From JAIBJN01 sp963847985 (GTDB taxonomy: Bacteria; Actinomycetota; Thermoleophilia; Gaiellales; Gaiellaceae), in assembly GCA_963847985.1 (NCBI GenBank), contig CAWKBS010000011.1:1-64000 (forward strand): a stretch of DNA of 64,000 bases, in the 5' to 3' direction. Positions 54,949 through 63,321 of this stretch are shown here, in pieces. A program made the position numbers and the translations under genes. Numbering within the stretch: position 1 is the first letter of the stretch; each line of letters begins with the position of its first letter. The notes below the pieces were generated by a model. That model did no database searches. It was not told where the DNA came from and worked only from the letters and a program-made list of their open reading frames with translations.

Positions 54949-57313
54949 TCAGTTACCCGGGCTCCAGCGGAGCCTCGTGGCCCAGAACCAGACGGTGAGG
55001 AAGGCGAGGTAGACGATTCCCAGCACCATGCCGATCTGCATGAGCAGGCGGGTGTCGCTCGCCTGGTCGTCCGGCTCGTCGAGAAAGCCTGCGCCGCGTG
55101 AGAAAGCCGTCGCGAACGGCCTGAGCGAGCTCCTCCACGGTCGATTCAGCCTTCTCGACGGCCCTTCCGGCGCCCACACGAGCGTCGGTACTCAAGCTCG
55201 TCGCCCCCGATGTGAGCGCGGACATGTAACGGCTCGCTTCCCCGACGAGGCAAACCAGCGGAATCGGCGGGGTGTTGGCCAGGAAGAACCGCGCCTTGAC
55301 AGCTGTGGCGCTTGCGGCAGCCAGCGCCGAGAGAATCAGAATTTCCTCCGGGCCGACAGCGGGGCCCGGCAGAGCCTCGAACGGGAAGGTCCAGAATGGC
55401 CCGCCCTCGCCCTCGCCCACCACCGCCGGCGGCTCGAGAATCCCGGGCACCGGTGGAGCGGTCTCGGTAAGGGGCTCGATTGCTGCGATCTGCTCCAGCG
55501 GGCCGGGAGCGGGCTCGCCGACGCCCGGCAAGGATTCGAGTGCACCCCTTGCCGGCGCGACGACGGCCGTGACCGGCTCGGTGGCGGCCGTCACTGGTTC
55601 GACGGCGCTGGCTACCCCTCCGACCGCATTCGCGGTCGGCTCGACCACGCCGGTCGCAAGCGGCTCGACGGTACCCGACACGAGCGGCTCAACCGTGCCC
55701 GTCACGAGCGGCTCGACCGTGCCCGTCACGAGCGGCTCGACCGTGCCCGTCACGAGCGGCTCGACCGTGCCCGTCACGAGCGGCTCGACCGTGCCCGTCA
55801 CGAGCGGCTCGACCGTGCCCGTCACGAGCGGCTCGACCGTGCGCGCCGCAAGCGGCTCGACGATGCCGGTGGCAAGCGGCTCGACGGTCCCTCTTGCGAG
55901 CGGCTCGACCATGCCGGTCGCAAGCGGCTCAACCGCGCCCGACACGAGCGGCTCGACCATCCCCGTCGCGAGCGGCTCAACAGTGCCGGACACGAGCGGC
56001 TCCACCATCCCCGTCGTAAGCGGTTCCACCGCGCCTGACGCAAGCGGCTCCACCATCCCGGTCGCGAGCGGCTCGACCACGCCGGTCGCAAGCGGCTCAA
56101 CCGTGCCCGACACGAGCGGCTCAACCATCCCCGCCGCCAGCGGCTCGACCAAACCCGACGCAACCGGCTCGACCATCCCCGACGCAAGCGGCTCGACCAT
56201 GCTCGACGCAAGCGGCTCAACCGTGCCCGTCACCAGCGGGTCGACCGTGCCGGTGACAACCGGGTCCATCACCGAGCCCACGAGCGGATCGACCGCGTCA
56301 GAGAGCGGCTCGACGGTATCCCCGAGAACCGACGCCGTCGCAGCTTCCGCGGCACTAGCTCCCGCATCCGCGGAGGAGGCCACCGCCTCAGCGGCAGGAT
56401 CCACCGCAGCAACCAAACCTGCCACAGGCTCGAGAGACCCAGCAGCGGGTTCAGCCGCCCCCGCAACGGAGCCAAGAGTGTCGATCGCAGGCTCGGCGAC
56501 CAGCGCGCCGTCCTCGACGGCTGCGACTGCCGAAGCCGGCTCGGTCACAGCGTCAGGGACCGTGGAAAGAACGTCGGACGCCTGGGTCTCGACGGTATCC
56601 CCGAGAACCGACGCCGTCGCAGCTTCCGCGGCACTAGCTCCCGCATCCGCGGAGGAGGCCACCGCCTCAGCGGCAGGATCCACCGCAGCAACCAAACCTG
56701 CCACAGGCTCGAGAGACCCAGCAGCGGGTTCAGCCGCCCCCGCAACGGAGCCAAGAGTGTCGATCGCAGGCTCGGCGACCAGCGCGCCGTCCTCGACGGC
56801 TGCGACTGCCGAAGCCGGCTCGGTCACAGCGTCAGGGACCGTGGAAATGACGTCGGACGCCTGTGCCGCCTCGCTCGGAAGCGGCTGGCTGGAAACGTCG
56901 TCGGCCGCTGCGGTCGCCGAGCCGGTGGCCGACCCACCACTCTCAGCAACTGCAGCCGCCCCGGACGAGGCTGACTCCTGGACACCAGCCGTAACGTCTG
57001 GCGCCGCGCCTGCTGATTCTGGCGCGGGCGCGGGGGGAGAGGACTCTGGAGCGGGCGCTTCCGCCTGGGTCTCCGACGCCGATTGCTGTGCGCCGGAGGC
57101 AGGAGCAGATTCAGGCACGGCCGCCTCGGGAGCCGCTGGCGCGGGCGCCGGCTCTGGCGCGGGCGCAGGCTCTGGAGCAGGCGCGGCAGGAGCAGGCGCG
57201 GCGGTCACCGCCGGCGCGGCGCTCGCGGCTGCTCCTTGCGCCGCCTGTACCACGCTCTCGACGGCCGCCTCTGCCGTCGCACTGGGATCCACGGTTGGTA
57301 GCGGGTCGCTCAC
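54949..57313 (-). CDS. Low-complexity repeat protein with C-terminal membrane anchor (frameshifted at ~55104)
   Basis: The GTG start leads to an Ala/Pro/Glu-rich region (PAPAPEPAPAPEPAPAPAAP). A 93-residue unit is present twice, nearly identical in DNA. About 27 copies of an eight-residue repeat VEPL(V/A)(T/S)G(T/M) follow, and then a hydrophobic segment. At TTT near 55104 the frame runs out of sense. Removing one T gives GFSRGAGFLDEPDDQASDTR and a membrane helix (LMQIGMVLGIVYLAFLTVWF) with a stop at 54949. The design suggests an extended, tail-anchored surface stalk. An overlapping plus-strand frame is also open, so the coding strand is likely but not certain. Confidence 0.6.
55640..56275 (-). 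repeat. 24-nt tandem repeat array (about 27 units)
   Basis: The unit encodes VEPLVTGT-like octapeptides. Six consecutive units around 55696-55840 are identical (ACGAGCGGCTCGACCGTGCC on the plus strand, 24-nt period). Outer units have diverged, mostly at codon third positions and at residues 5-8. There are no unique spacers, so it is an in-frame protein repeat and not CRISPR. Confidence 0.9.
56309..56866 (-). repeat. Two near-identical tandem copies of a 279-bp unit
   Basis: The stretch beginning CTCGACGGTATCCCCGAGAA occurs at 56309 and again at 56588, and the sequences match almost base for base to about 56587 and 56866. One difference is GGAAAGAACGTC versus GGAAATGACGTC. It encodes 93 residues per unit and points to a recent in-frame duplication. 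Confidence 0.88.
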
Positions 57314-57506
57314 TGCAGATACCCCCTGTCACTTGTTCCGGTCTGGCGTTTCGGTCGTACGCTTCGTCACTTCTTTCCGATCGCCGGGACTCACGAACTC
57401 GGGAAATCTCCGGATCTTGCCCCGGGGATGCTCCGTACGTACGTGGCCGTGGGCTTCCACGAATAGGGGTCACAAGCAGGGACAATCGTGCTAGGCTTCG
57501 GCGCCT

Positions 57507-58115
57507 GTGGCGGCTTCCGCGAACTGCGGCGCGGTGTTGATCGCTGACCCCGATTTCGACTCCTGTCGTGAACTGGGCAGCCTGTTCGAGGGCGCCGGCT
57601 ACCGGGTCATCACGGTCAACTCCGGTGTCGAGGCCTTGGAGGCCGCGGGCGAGATCGAACCGACGATCGTCCTTCTCGAGATTCCGCTCGGCCGTCTGTC
57701 TGGGTACGAGGTGTGCCGGGCGCTTCGAGAGCAGGTCGCAGATCTCCCAATCGTTTTCGTCTCGGGCACGCGGACGGAGTCGTACGACCGTGTGGCGGGA
57801 CTTCTCCTGGGCGCGAACGACTACGTCGTCAAGCCGTACGCAGCGGACGAACTTCTGGCACGCGTCAGGAATCTCGTACGACGATCGGTCCCGGCCACCC
57901 AGCCAGGGTCACACCGACTCACGAAGAGAGAGCGAGAAGTCCTTCAGCTGCTTGCCGACGGGCTCCGCCAGGACGACATTGCGGAACGCCTGTTCATCTC
58001 GCAGAGAACGGTTGGCACACACATCGAGAACATTCTGCGGAAGCTGAACGTCCAAAGTCAGGCCCAGGCCGTGGCCCTCGCCTTCCGTGAGGAGCTGGTC
58101 CACATAACGACTTGA
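57507..58115 (+). CDS. Response regulator with receiver and LuxR-type HTH, Glu at the phospho-site
   Basis: This 202-aa protein has a receiver domain with the acidic pocket IADPDFDSC, then IVLLEIPLGRLSGYEVCRAL where the phosphorylated Asp is normally found (here Glu), FVSGT, and the switch Lys in YVVKPYAADEL. The C-terminal LuxR/GerE domain contains LTKREREVLQLLADGLRQDD and RLFISQRTVGTHIENILRKL. The substitution suggests phosphorylation-independent or constitutively active behaviour. No sensor kinase is adjacent. The start is GTG, with an internal GTG ten codons later as an alternative. Confidence 0.9.
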   Translation: MAASANCGAVLIADPDFDSCRELGSLFEGAGYRVITVNSGVEALEAAGEIEPTIVLLEIPLGRLSGYEVCRALREQVADLPIVFVSGTRTESYDRVAGLLLGANDYVVKPYAADELLARVRNLVRRSVPATQPGSHRLTKREREVLQLLADGLRQDDIAERLFISQRTVGTHIENILRKLNVQSQAQAVALAFREELVHITT

Positions 58116-58163
58116 GCCGGCGCGGGGTGCTTTCGCAGCACGGCACCTTCGGAGGAACTCTAG

Positions 58164-58237
58164 AGCGGATGATGGGACTCGAACCCACGACCTTCTGCAT
58201 GGCAAGCAGACGCTCTAGCCAACTGAGCTACATCCGC
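58164..58237 (-). tRNA. tRNA-Gly (GCC)
   Basis: The minus strand folds into a standard cloverleaf. The acceptor is GCGGATG/CATCCGC, and the anticodon stem TCTGC/GCAGA encloses TTGCCAT with anticodon GCC. The T loop contains GGTTCGAGTCC. CCA is not encoded. Confidence 0.96.
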
Positions 58238-58249
58238 ACGCGGGCCGGA

Positions 58250-58440
58250 TTATAGCTGCGCGTTGGGATTCGGGACGGCGAGCCACGGGACGGCAGGCTC
58301 GGTCGCCGACGGGTTGCGCCACGTGTGCGGGACGCGCGGCGAGTAGCTGAAGAGTCCCCGGCCTCGAGCACGTGCCTCGTCCGGATCACCTGGAGCTCGA
58401 GCGAGCCCCGGACGCAGGCGAAGCATGAGGCCCGCGCGAC
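58250..58440 (-). pseudogene. C-terminal cupin-domain fragment
   Basis: Between RNase HI and tRNA-Gly the minus strand encodes GSLELQVIRTRHVLEAGDS in one frame and FSYSPRVPHTWRNPSATEPA in another. Together they read like the end of a cupin domain (the G-D-S then P-H-x-W-R-N pattern of XRE-cupin regulators). A base is missing between them, and nothing upstream supplies the start of the gene. It is a truncated, frameshifted remnant ending in TAA at 58250. Confidence 0.5.
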
Positions 58441-58446
58441 CGCGGT

Positions 58447-58848
58447 TCAAGTTGCAGCGTCGAGCGCCTCGTTGACGAGGCGGTCGGCGAGCTCGTTGTG
58501 CTCGCGGCGCACGGCCGTGTAGTTGACGTCGCCGATTTCCCGCGCGAGCTGCGCGGCCCTGAGCGAGAGCTCCCGCAGCGCGGCGTTTCTGACCTTGTAC
58601 TCGCCGCGCATCTGCTTGACCAGGAGCTCCGAGTCGGAGACGACCTCGAGCTCGACCAGCGCGAGGTCGAGGGCCTTTTCCAGCCCGGCGACGAGCGCCC
58701 GGTACTCGGCGACGTTGTTGGTCGCGACGCCGATCGCCTCGCCGTGGGCGGCAAGCACTGTCCCGTCGTCGGTCTCGAGCACGTAGGCAGAGGCGGCCGG
58801 CCCCGGGTTGCCGCGCGCGCCGCCGTCCGTGAAGAGCCGGACGGTCAC
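58447..58848 (-). CDS. rnhA: Ribonuclease HI-like protein
   Basis: This 133-aa enzyme degrades RNA in RNA-DNA hybrids. The DEDD metal ligands are visible as Asp in RLFTDGGARGNPGPA, Glu in NNVAEYRALVAGL, Asp in LEVVSDSELLVKQM, and Asp in REHNELADRLVNEALD. It is a short version without the basic handle region. Its start overlaps the stop of the NIF3-like gene by four bases. Confidence 0.93.
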   Translation of the reverse strand: MTVRLFTDGGARGNPGPAASAYVLETDDGTVLAAHGEAIGVATNNVAEYRALVAGLEKALDLALVELEVVSDSELLVKQMRGEYKVRNAALRELSLRAAQLAREIGDVNYTAVRREHNELADRLVNEALDAAT

Positions 58849-59168
58849 TCAGGCAGCTCGACGCGCTCGTAGAGGTCGAAGGCCGGCTCCTCGTAGGGGT
58901 GCGCGGCCCGGAGCGCGGCCACGACCTCCGCCTCGCGCTCGACGGGATAGACGGTCTCCAGCCGGAGCTCGGCGACTCGCTCCTCCCTGCCCGCCTCGCC
59001 CAGCGACGGCGAGCTTGCGCTGCCGCCACGGTACGTGCCCGTCCCGGCCGTGTACCAGGAGCAGCGCTCGTAGTTGCCGATCCGCCCCGCGCCGGCAGCG
59101 AACAGCGCCTCGCGAACGTCGGCGAGCGCCTCGCGCGGGACGAAGACGACGAGCTTTCGGCTCGCCAC
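58845..59168 (-). CDS. NIF3/YqfO-like domain protein
   Basis: This 107-aa protein matches the ferredoxin-like domain that is inserted in NIF3/YqfO proteins and also occurs alone. KLVVFVPREALADVREALFA, GAGRIGNYERCSWYTAGTGT, then TVYPVEREAEVVAALRAAHP and YEEPAFDLY fit it. The role is not established. The GTG start and its AGGAGAGG ribosome site lie within a hairpin that also contains the stop codon of the upstream aldehyde dehydrogenase gene. Confidence 0.8.
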   Translation of the reverse strand: MASRKLVVFVPREALADVREALFAAGAGRIGNYERCSWYTAGTGTYRGGSASSPSLGEAGREERVAELRLETVYPVEREAEVVAALRAAHPYEEPAFDLYERVELPE

Positions 59169-59195
59169 TAGTGCCTCTCCTGGAGAGGCACTAGT
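59167..59195 (-). promoter_or_regulatory. Hairpin joining aldehyde dehydrogenase stop and NIF3-like start
   Basis: ACTAGTGCCTCT (59167-59178) and AGAGGCACTAGT (59184-59195) form a perfect 12-bp stem with loop CCTGG. On the minus strand the 5' arm contains the upstream TAG, and the 3' arm contains the downstream AGGAGAGG and part of the GTG. A terminating ribosome would open the stem, so translation of the second gene may depend on the first. Confidence 0.65.
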
Positions 59196-60681
59196 CGATT
59201 TGGGCGCGTTGGAGCTTGCCGGAGTAATCGACGTAGATCGACTTCCACTCGGTGTAGAAGTCGAGAGCGGCCTGGCCGGCCTCGCGGTGGCCGTTGCCGG
59301 TTCCCTTCGTGCCGCCGAACGGCAGGTGCACCTCCGCGCCGGTCGTGCCCGCGTTGATGTACGTGATGCCGGCGTTCAGGTCGCGCATGGCCTTGAAGGC
59401 CTTGTTCACGTCGCGCGTGAAGATCGAGGATGAGAGGCCGAACTCGATGCCGTTGGCGATCTCGATCGCCTCGTCGACGTCGGTGGCCCTGATCACCGCG
59501 GTGGTCGGGCCGAAGATCTCCTCCTGGGCGATGCGCATGCCGGGCTCGACGTCGCCGAAGATGGTCGGCCGGTAGAACGAGCCCTTGTCGAGGCCGTCCT
59601 CGGTGGCGACCTCGCCGCCGGTCAGGAGCGTCGCGCCCTCATCCCTGCCGATCTCGGTGTAGGAGTGGATCTTCTGCAGCGCCGAGCGGTTCACGACCGG
59701 GCCGACGTCGGTCGAGTCCTCGAGGCCGTCGCCGAGCCGCAGCTTCTCGGTCTGCTCGACGAGCTTGCCGACGAGGGAGTCGTAGACCTTCTTGCCGGCG
59801 ATGACACGGCTGGCGGCCGTGCAGCGCTGGCCCGAGGTGCCGAAGGCCGACCAGATGATCCCCTCGACGGCGAGGTCGAGATCGGCGTCGTCCATCACGA
59901 TGATGGCGTTCTTGCCGCCGAGCTCGAGATGGATGTGCTTGAGGTAGGCGGCGCCGTTCTCGGCGGTCTTGATCCCGACCTCGCGGGAGCCCGTGAGCGA
60001 GATGAGCGGCACGTCCGGGTGCTTGACCAGGCCCTCGCCCACCGACTCGCCGCCGCCGTGGACGATGTTGAGGACACCGGCGGGCAGGCCGGCCTCCGCG
60101 AAGATCTCGACGAAGCGCTGTCCCAGCATCGGCGTGTCGCGGGCGGGCTTGAAGACGACCGTGTTGCCGCAGACGAGGGCGGGAGCAATCTTCCAGCTCG
60201 GGATGGCGATGGGGAAGTTCCACGGCGTGATCGCGCCGACCACCCCGACCGGCAGACGGACACTCATCTGGAACTTGTCCGGCATCTCGGACGGCGTCGT
60301 CTGGCCGAAGAGGCGGCGACCCTCGCCGGCCATGTAGAAGGTCATGTCGATCGCCTCCTGGACGTCGCCGCCGGCCTCGGCGCGCACCTTGCCCATCTCG
60401 CGCACCATCAGCTCGGTCAGCTCGTCCTTGCGCTCGACGAAGCGCTGCGCGACCCGGAAGAGGATCTCGCCACGCCGGGGCGCCGGCGTGAGGCGCCAGC
60501 CCTCGTAGGCTTCCTTCGCGGCCTCGACCGCGCGATCGACGTCGTCCACGGTCGAGCGCGGGAACGTCCCGATCATCTCGCCGGTCGCGGGATTCGTGGT
60601 GTCGAAGGTCTGGTCGCCGGAGGCGTCGACCCACTCGCCGCCGATGTAGTTCTTCGAAGTCTCAGTCGCTGCGGTCGCCAT
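59191..60681 (-). CDS. NAD(P)-dependent aldehyde dehydrogenase
   Basis: This 496-aa ALDH-superfamily enzyme has VGVVGAITPWNFPIAIPSWK in the cofactor domain, Glu in HLELGGKNAIIVMDDAD as general base, and catalytic Cys in FGTSGQRCTAASR. The ending GAEVHLPFGGTKGTGNGHRE resembles semialdehyde dehydrogenases of the alpha-ketoglutaric or aminoadipic semialdehyde type. Substrate specificity cannot be read from sequence. It begins at ATG. Confidence 0.93.
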   Translation of the reverse strand: MATAATETSKNYIGGEWVDASGDQTFDTTNPATGEMIGTFPRSTVDDVDRAVEAAKEAYEGWRLTPAPRRGEILFRVAQRFVERKDELTELMVREMGKVRAEAGGDVQEAIDMTFYMAGEGRRLFGQTTPSEMPDKFQMSVRLPVGVVGAITPWNFPIAIPSWKIAPALVCGNTVVFKPARDTPMLGQRFVEIFAEAGLPAGVLNIVHGGGESVGEGLVKHPDVPLISLTGSREVGIKTAENGAAYLKHIHLELGGKNAIIVMDDADLDLAVEGIIWSAFGTSGQRCTAASRVIAGKKVYDSLVGKLVEQTEKLRLGDGLEDSTDVGPVVNRSALQKIHSYTEIGRDEGATLLTGGEVATEDGLDKGSFYRPTIFGDVEPGMRIAQEEIFGPTTAVIRATDVDEAIEIANGIEFGLSSSIFTRDVNKAFKAMRDLNAGITYINAGTTGAEVHLPFGGTKGTGNGHREAGQAALDFYTEWKSIYVDYSGKLQRAQID

Positions 60682-60712
60682 CTCGCTCCTTGTCGTGTTT
60701 CCGACGTCGATT

Positions 60713-60880
60713 CTAGGAGGGTTTGGTGGAGCGCCGCTCGTCGTCGGGGTGCGATGTCGTTCCGAGACAAGGACGCAGGGAGCGTTCGTAGCCGGAGGCT
60801 ACGGGCGCGACTGAGGACGCTGCTCTCGGGGCGAGCAGCGCGGCCCGACGGCACAGCTGCGTTTCGCCAAACTCTCCTAG
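60713..60880. mobile_element. MITE-like palindromic element (168 bp)
   Basis: The terminal inverted repeats CTAGGAGGGTTTGG (60713-60726) and CCAAACTCTCCTAG (60867-60880) match at 13 of 14 positions. Two internal hairpins occur: CGTAGCC-GGA-GGCTACG (60787-60803) and CGCTGCTC-N7-GAGCAGCG (60818-60840). It has no coding capacity, and both ends read CTAG, a possible target duplication. It occupies almost the whole gap before the MaoC gene and would supply that gene's 5' leader. Confidence 0.55.
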
Positions 60881-60890
60881 GCTTCACACC

Positions 60891-61289
60891 GTGCCGACCG
60901 TCGGTGACACGGCGAACCGCACCCGTCGGGTGCGCCCCGAGGACATCGCGCTCTTCACCGAGCTGACCGGCGACCGCAACCCGCTGCACTACGACGAGGA
61001 CGCCGCGGCGCGCTCGCGCTTCGGCGGCCTCATCGTCCAGGGCGGGGTCACGAGCGGGCTTCTGAACGCCGTCGTGGCCGAGGACCTCCCCGGTCCGGGC
61101 AGCGTCTTCCTGCACGTGGACTGGAACTTCCGGGCGCCGGTGAAGCCGGGAGACGAGATCACGGCTGAGGTCGAGGTGCTGGAGGCGCGGGCGGACAAGC
61201 CGATCACGCGGCTCCGCACGACGATCACGAACCAGGAGGGCACGGTGGTCCTCGACGGCACCGCGCTCGTATGGACCGAGCCGATCTAG
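60891..61289 (+). CDS. MaoC-like hotdog dehydratase
   Basis: This 132-aa protein has the (R)-hydratase core: RPEDIALFTELTGDRNPLHY then DEDAAARSRFGGLIVQGG, with the catalytic Asp and His in the D-x4-H motif of the hydratase 2 loop. WNFRAPVKPGDEITAEVEVL closes the fold. It probably hydrates enoyl-CoA esters. The start is GTG, ten bases from the MITE-like element. Its 3' end overlaps the MFS gene by 19 bases. Confidence 0.9.
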   Translation: MPTVGDTANRTRRVRPEDIALFTELTGDRNPLHYDEDAAARSRFGGLIVQGGVTSGLLNAVVAEDLPGPGSVFLHVDWNFRAPVKPGDEITAEVEVLEARADKPITRLRTTITNQEGTVVLDGTALVWTEPI

Positions 61290-62449
61290 CCCCGGAGGCG
61301 GGGCGCACGAGGGCACTGGCGCTCCTGGCCGCGTCGCTCGTCCTGGCGATGACGACGTGGTTTTCGGCGAGCGCGGTCGTGCCGCAGCTACGCGACGACT
61401 GGGGGCTCGGCGACACCGCGGCCGCGTGGCTGACGATCGCCGTCCAGCTCGGCTTCGTCGCCGGCGCGCTCGTCTCGGCCGTCCTGAACGTGGCCGACGT
61501 CGTCCCGCCGCGCCTGGTCATTCTCGCGGGCGCCGCGGGCGCCGCCGCCGCGAACGCCCTTCTTGGCGTCGTCTCCGGGGCCGGACCGGCGATCCCGCTG
61601 CGCTTCCTCACGGGTTTCTTCCTCGCCGGCGTCTACCCACCCGCCCTCAAGCTCATGGCCACCTGGTTCCGACGCGGACGCGGGACGGCGCTCGGCATCG
61701 TCGTCGGCGCGTTGACCCTCGGCTCGGCGATGCCCCACCTCGTCAACGCGCTCGGCGGGCTCGACTGGCACACGGTCGTCTACGCGACCTCGGCCCTGAC
61801 GCTGGCGGGCGGGCTCCTCGCGCTCACCGTCCGCGACGGCCCTTACCCGTTCCCGCCGGCGACCTTCGACCCGCACCAGGCCCGGCGCGTCTTCGCCAAC
61901 CGCGGCGTCCGCCTGGCGAGCCTCGGCTACTTCGGGCACATGTGGGAGCTCTACGCCATGTGGGCGTGGTTCGTCGTCTTCTACTCGACGGCGGTGGCCG
62001 GCGGCGCGGAGGCCGCCTACGCGACCTTCGCGGTGATCGCCGCCGGAGCGCTGGGCTGCTGGGTCGGCGGCCTCCTCGGCGACCGGATCGGGCGGGCGGA
62101 GACGACGGCGCTGGCCATGACGATCTCGGGCACGTGCGCGCTCCTCATCGGCCTCTTCCTCGACGCGCCCGCCTGGCTCGTGCTGACGATCGGGCTCGTC
62201 TGGGGCTTCACGGTGGTCGCCGACTCGGCCCAGTTCTCGACGCTCGTCACCGAACACGCCGACCAGGCCTACGTCGGCACGGCGCTCACGATGCAACTCG
62301 CCGTCGGCTTCACGCTGACCGTGGCGACGATCTGGCTCCTGCCGTTCTTCGCAGATGCGGTCGGCTGGCGCTGGGCGTTCGCGTTCCTCGCCCCCGGGCC
62401 CGCCCTAGGCGTGGCGGCGATGCTGCGGCTCAGGGCCGCGAGCTCCTAG
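61271..62449 (+). CDS. Major facilitator superfamily transporter
   Basis: This 392-aa protein has twelve hydrophobic helices in two halves. FFLAGVYPPALKLMATWFRR and GRGTALGIVVGALTLGSAMP match the loop 4/TM5 region of nitrate/nitrite- or glycerol-phosphate-type members, and GLLGDRIGRAETTALAMTIS is the loop 8-9 repeat of the family motif A. The substrate is unknown. It is translationally coupled to the MaoC gene. Confidence 0.9.
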   Translation: MDRADLAPEAGRTRALALLAASLVLAMTTWFSASAVVPQLRDDWGLGDTAAAWLTIAVQLGFVAGALVSAVLNVADVVPPRLVILAGAAGAAAANALLGVVSGAGPAIPLRFLTGFFLAGVYPPALKLMATWFRRGRGTALGIVVGALTLGSAMPHLVNALGGLDWHTVVYATSALTLAGGLLALTVRDGPYPFPPATFDPHQARRVFANRGVRLASLGYFGHMWELYAMWAWFVVFYSTAVAGGAEAAYATFAVIAAGALGCWVGGLLGDRIGRAETTALAMTISGTCALLIGLFLDAPAWLVLTIGLVWGFTVVADSAQFSTLVTEHADQAYVGTALTMQLAVGFTLTVATIWLLPFFADAVGWRWAFAFLAPGPALGVAAMLRLRAASS

Positions 62450-62673
62450 CCGGTTTCGGGAGGATCCGTCGCCGGGAAGGTCCCGGGACGCGCCCGTCGG
62501 CGGTCGCGGATGACCCGCTTCTCGCCGGGCGGGATCTCGCTGCCGTTGCGACGCCGGTCGGGGCCCGAGCGCCGGTCGACAATGACCTCGACGTTCGGGT
62601 TGTCCTTGTAGTGCTCGACCAGCTTCTCGTACAGCTCAGCCTCGAGCTCCGGGGGAATGACGCAGTAGATCAT
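62446..62673 (-). CDS. Small conserved actinobacterial hypothetical protein
   Basis: This 75-aa protein begins MIYCVIPPELEAELYEKLVE. It contains NPNVEVIVDRRSGPDRRRNG followed by a basic tail (EKRVIRDRRRARPG). The double D-R-R motif is familiar from small actinobacterial proteins with no assigned function. It converges with the MFS gene, sharing four bases. Confidence 0.75.
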   Translation of the reverse strand: MIYCVIPPELEAELYEKLVEHYKDNPNVEVIVDRRSGPDRRRNGSEIPPGEKRVIRDRRRARPGTFPATDPPETG

Positions 62674-62706
62674 CGTCCCCGTCTTATCGGCATCCGGCCA
62701 TGCGGA

Positions 62707-63321
62707 CTACAGGCGTGGGATGTCCGGCGTCACGCTGCCGTCGTCGGCGAGATGGCCGTTCCAGCTCGTGAAGCGGGGATCGAGGTCGTCGAGCTCGTAG
62801 CCGCGCTCGGCCAGGCGGACGTGCTGCGGCGAGTCCGGCGAGACGCGGTACTGGTACCAGGAGATGTCCCACGCGACCGTGATCACGACCTCCGGGTTGA
62901 CGCCCGAGAGCGAGAGGAGGCTGACGCGCGCGCCGCCGAGGCTCTTGGCGATGCCGGCAATCGTCCGCCGGTAGGCGCTGTCGTTGAAGAGGTCGGCCGC
63001 CTCCACCATCGCCTGCTCCTCCGGCAAGAGGCGCCGGTACATCGGCTCGGACCGGCTCGGCTCGGGCTCGGCGCGCCGGACCTCGAGCAGCGACCCGAGC
63101 CCCGCGAAGCGCCGGCGCCGGCGCGTCTCCGGGACGATCGGGGTGGTCGGGCTCCCCTCCTTGATCCAGCCGTGGTCGTCGGCGGTCGAGGTGCAGAGCG
63201 CGCACACGTCGACCCAGTCGTCGCCGCCCGAGCTGAAGCGCACCGCCCGCTCGCCCATGAGCAGCGTGCGATGGCAGATCGCGCACGTCCGCTGGACGTT
63301 CTGCTTGCGGACGACGGTCAC
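62707..63321 (-). CDS. Hypothetical protein with N-terminal zinc-ribbon-like motif
   Basis: This 204-aa protein begins with RTCAICHRTLLMGERAVRFS followed by WVDVCALCTSTA, giving two C-x2-C pairs that should bind zinc. After a basic linker, a C-terminal domain contains LFNDSAYRRTIAGIAKSLGG and WDISWYQYRV. It is a conserved-looking actinobacterial type without known role. Its GTG overlaps the stop of the EF-G-like gene. Confidence 0.75.
   Translation of the reverse strand: MTVVRKQNVQRTCAICHRTLLMGERAVRFSSGGDDWVDVCALCTSTADDHGWIKEGSPTTPIVPETRRRRRFAGLGSLLEVRRAEPEPSRSEPMYRRLLPEEQAMVEAADLFNDSAYRRTIAGIAKSLGGARVSLLSLSGVNPEVVITVAWDISWYQYRVSPDSPQHVRLAERGYELDDLDPRFTSWNGHLADDGSVTPDIPRL

Noticed and set aside
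55640..56275. Regular short repeats resembling a CRISPR array
   Set aside because: Repeats abut each other with a 24-nt period and no unique spacers, they stay in frame in a protein, and no cas genes are nearby.
55272..57494. Long plus-strand open frame (about 740 codons) opposite the repeat protein
   Set aside because: Its frame is wobble-aligned with the minus-strand gene, so it stays open by composition. It has no domain, signal or membrane anchor, whereas the minus strand gives a coherent product with a C-terminal membrane helix.
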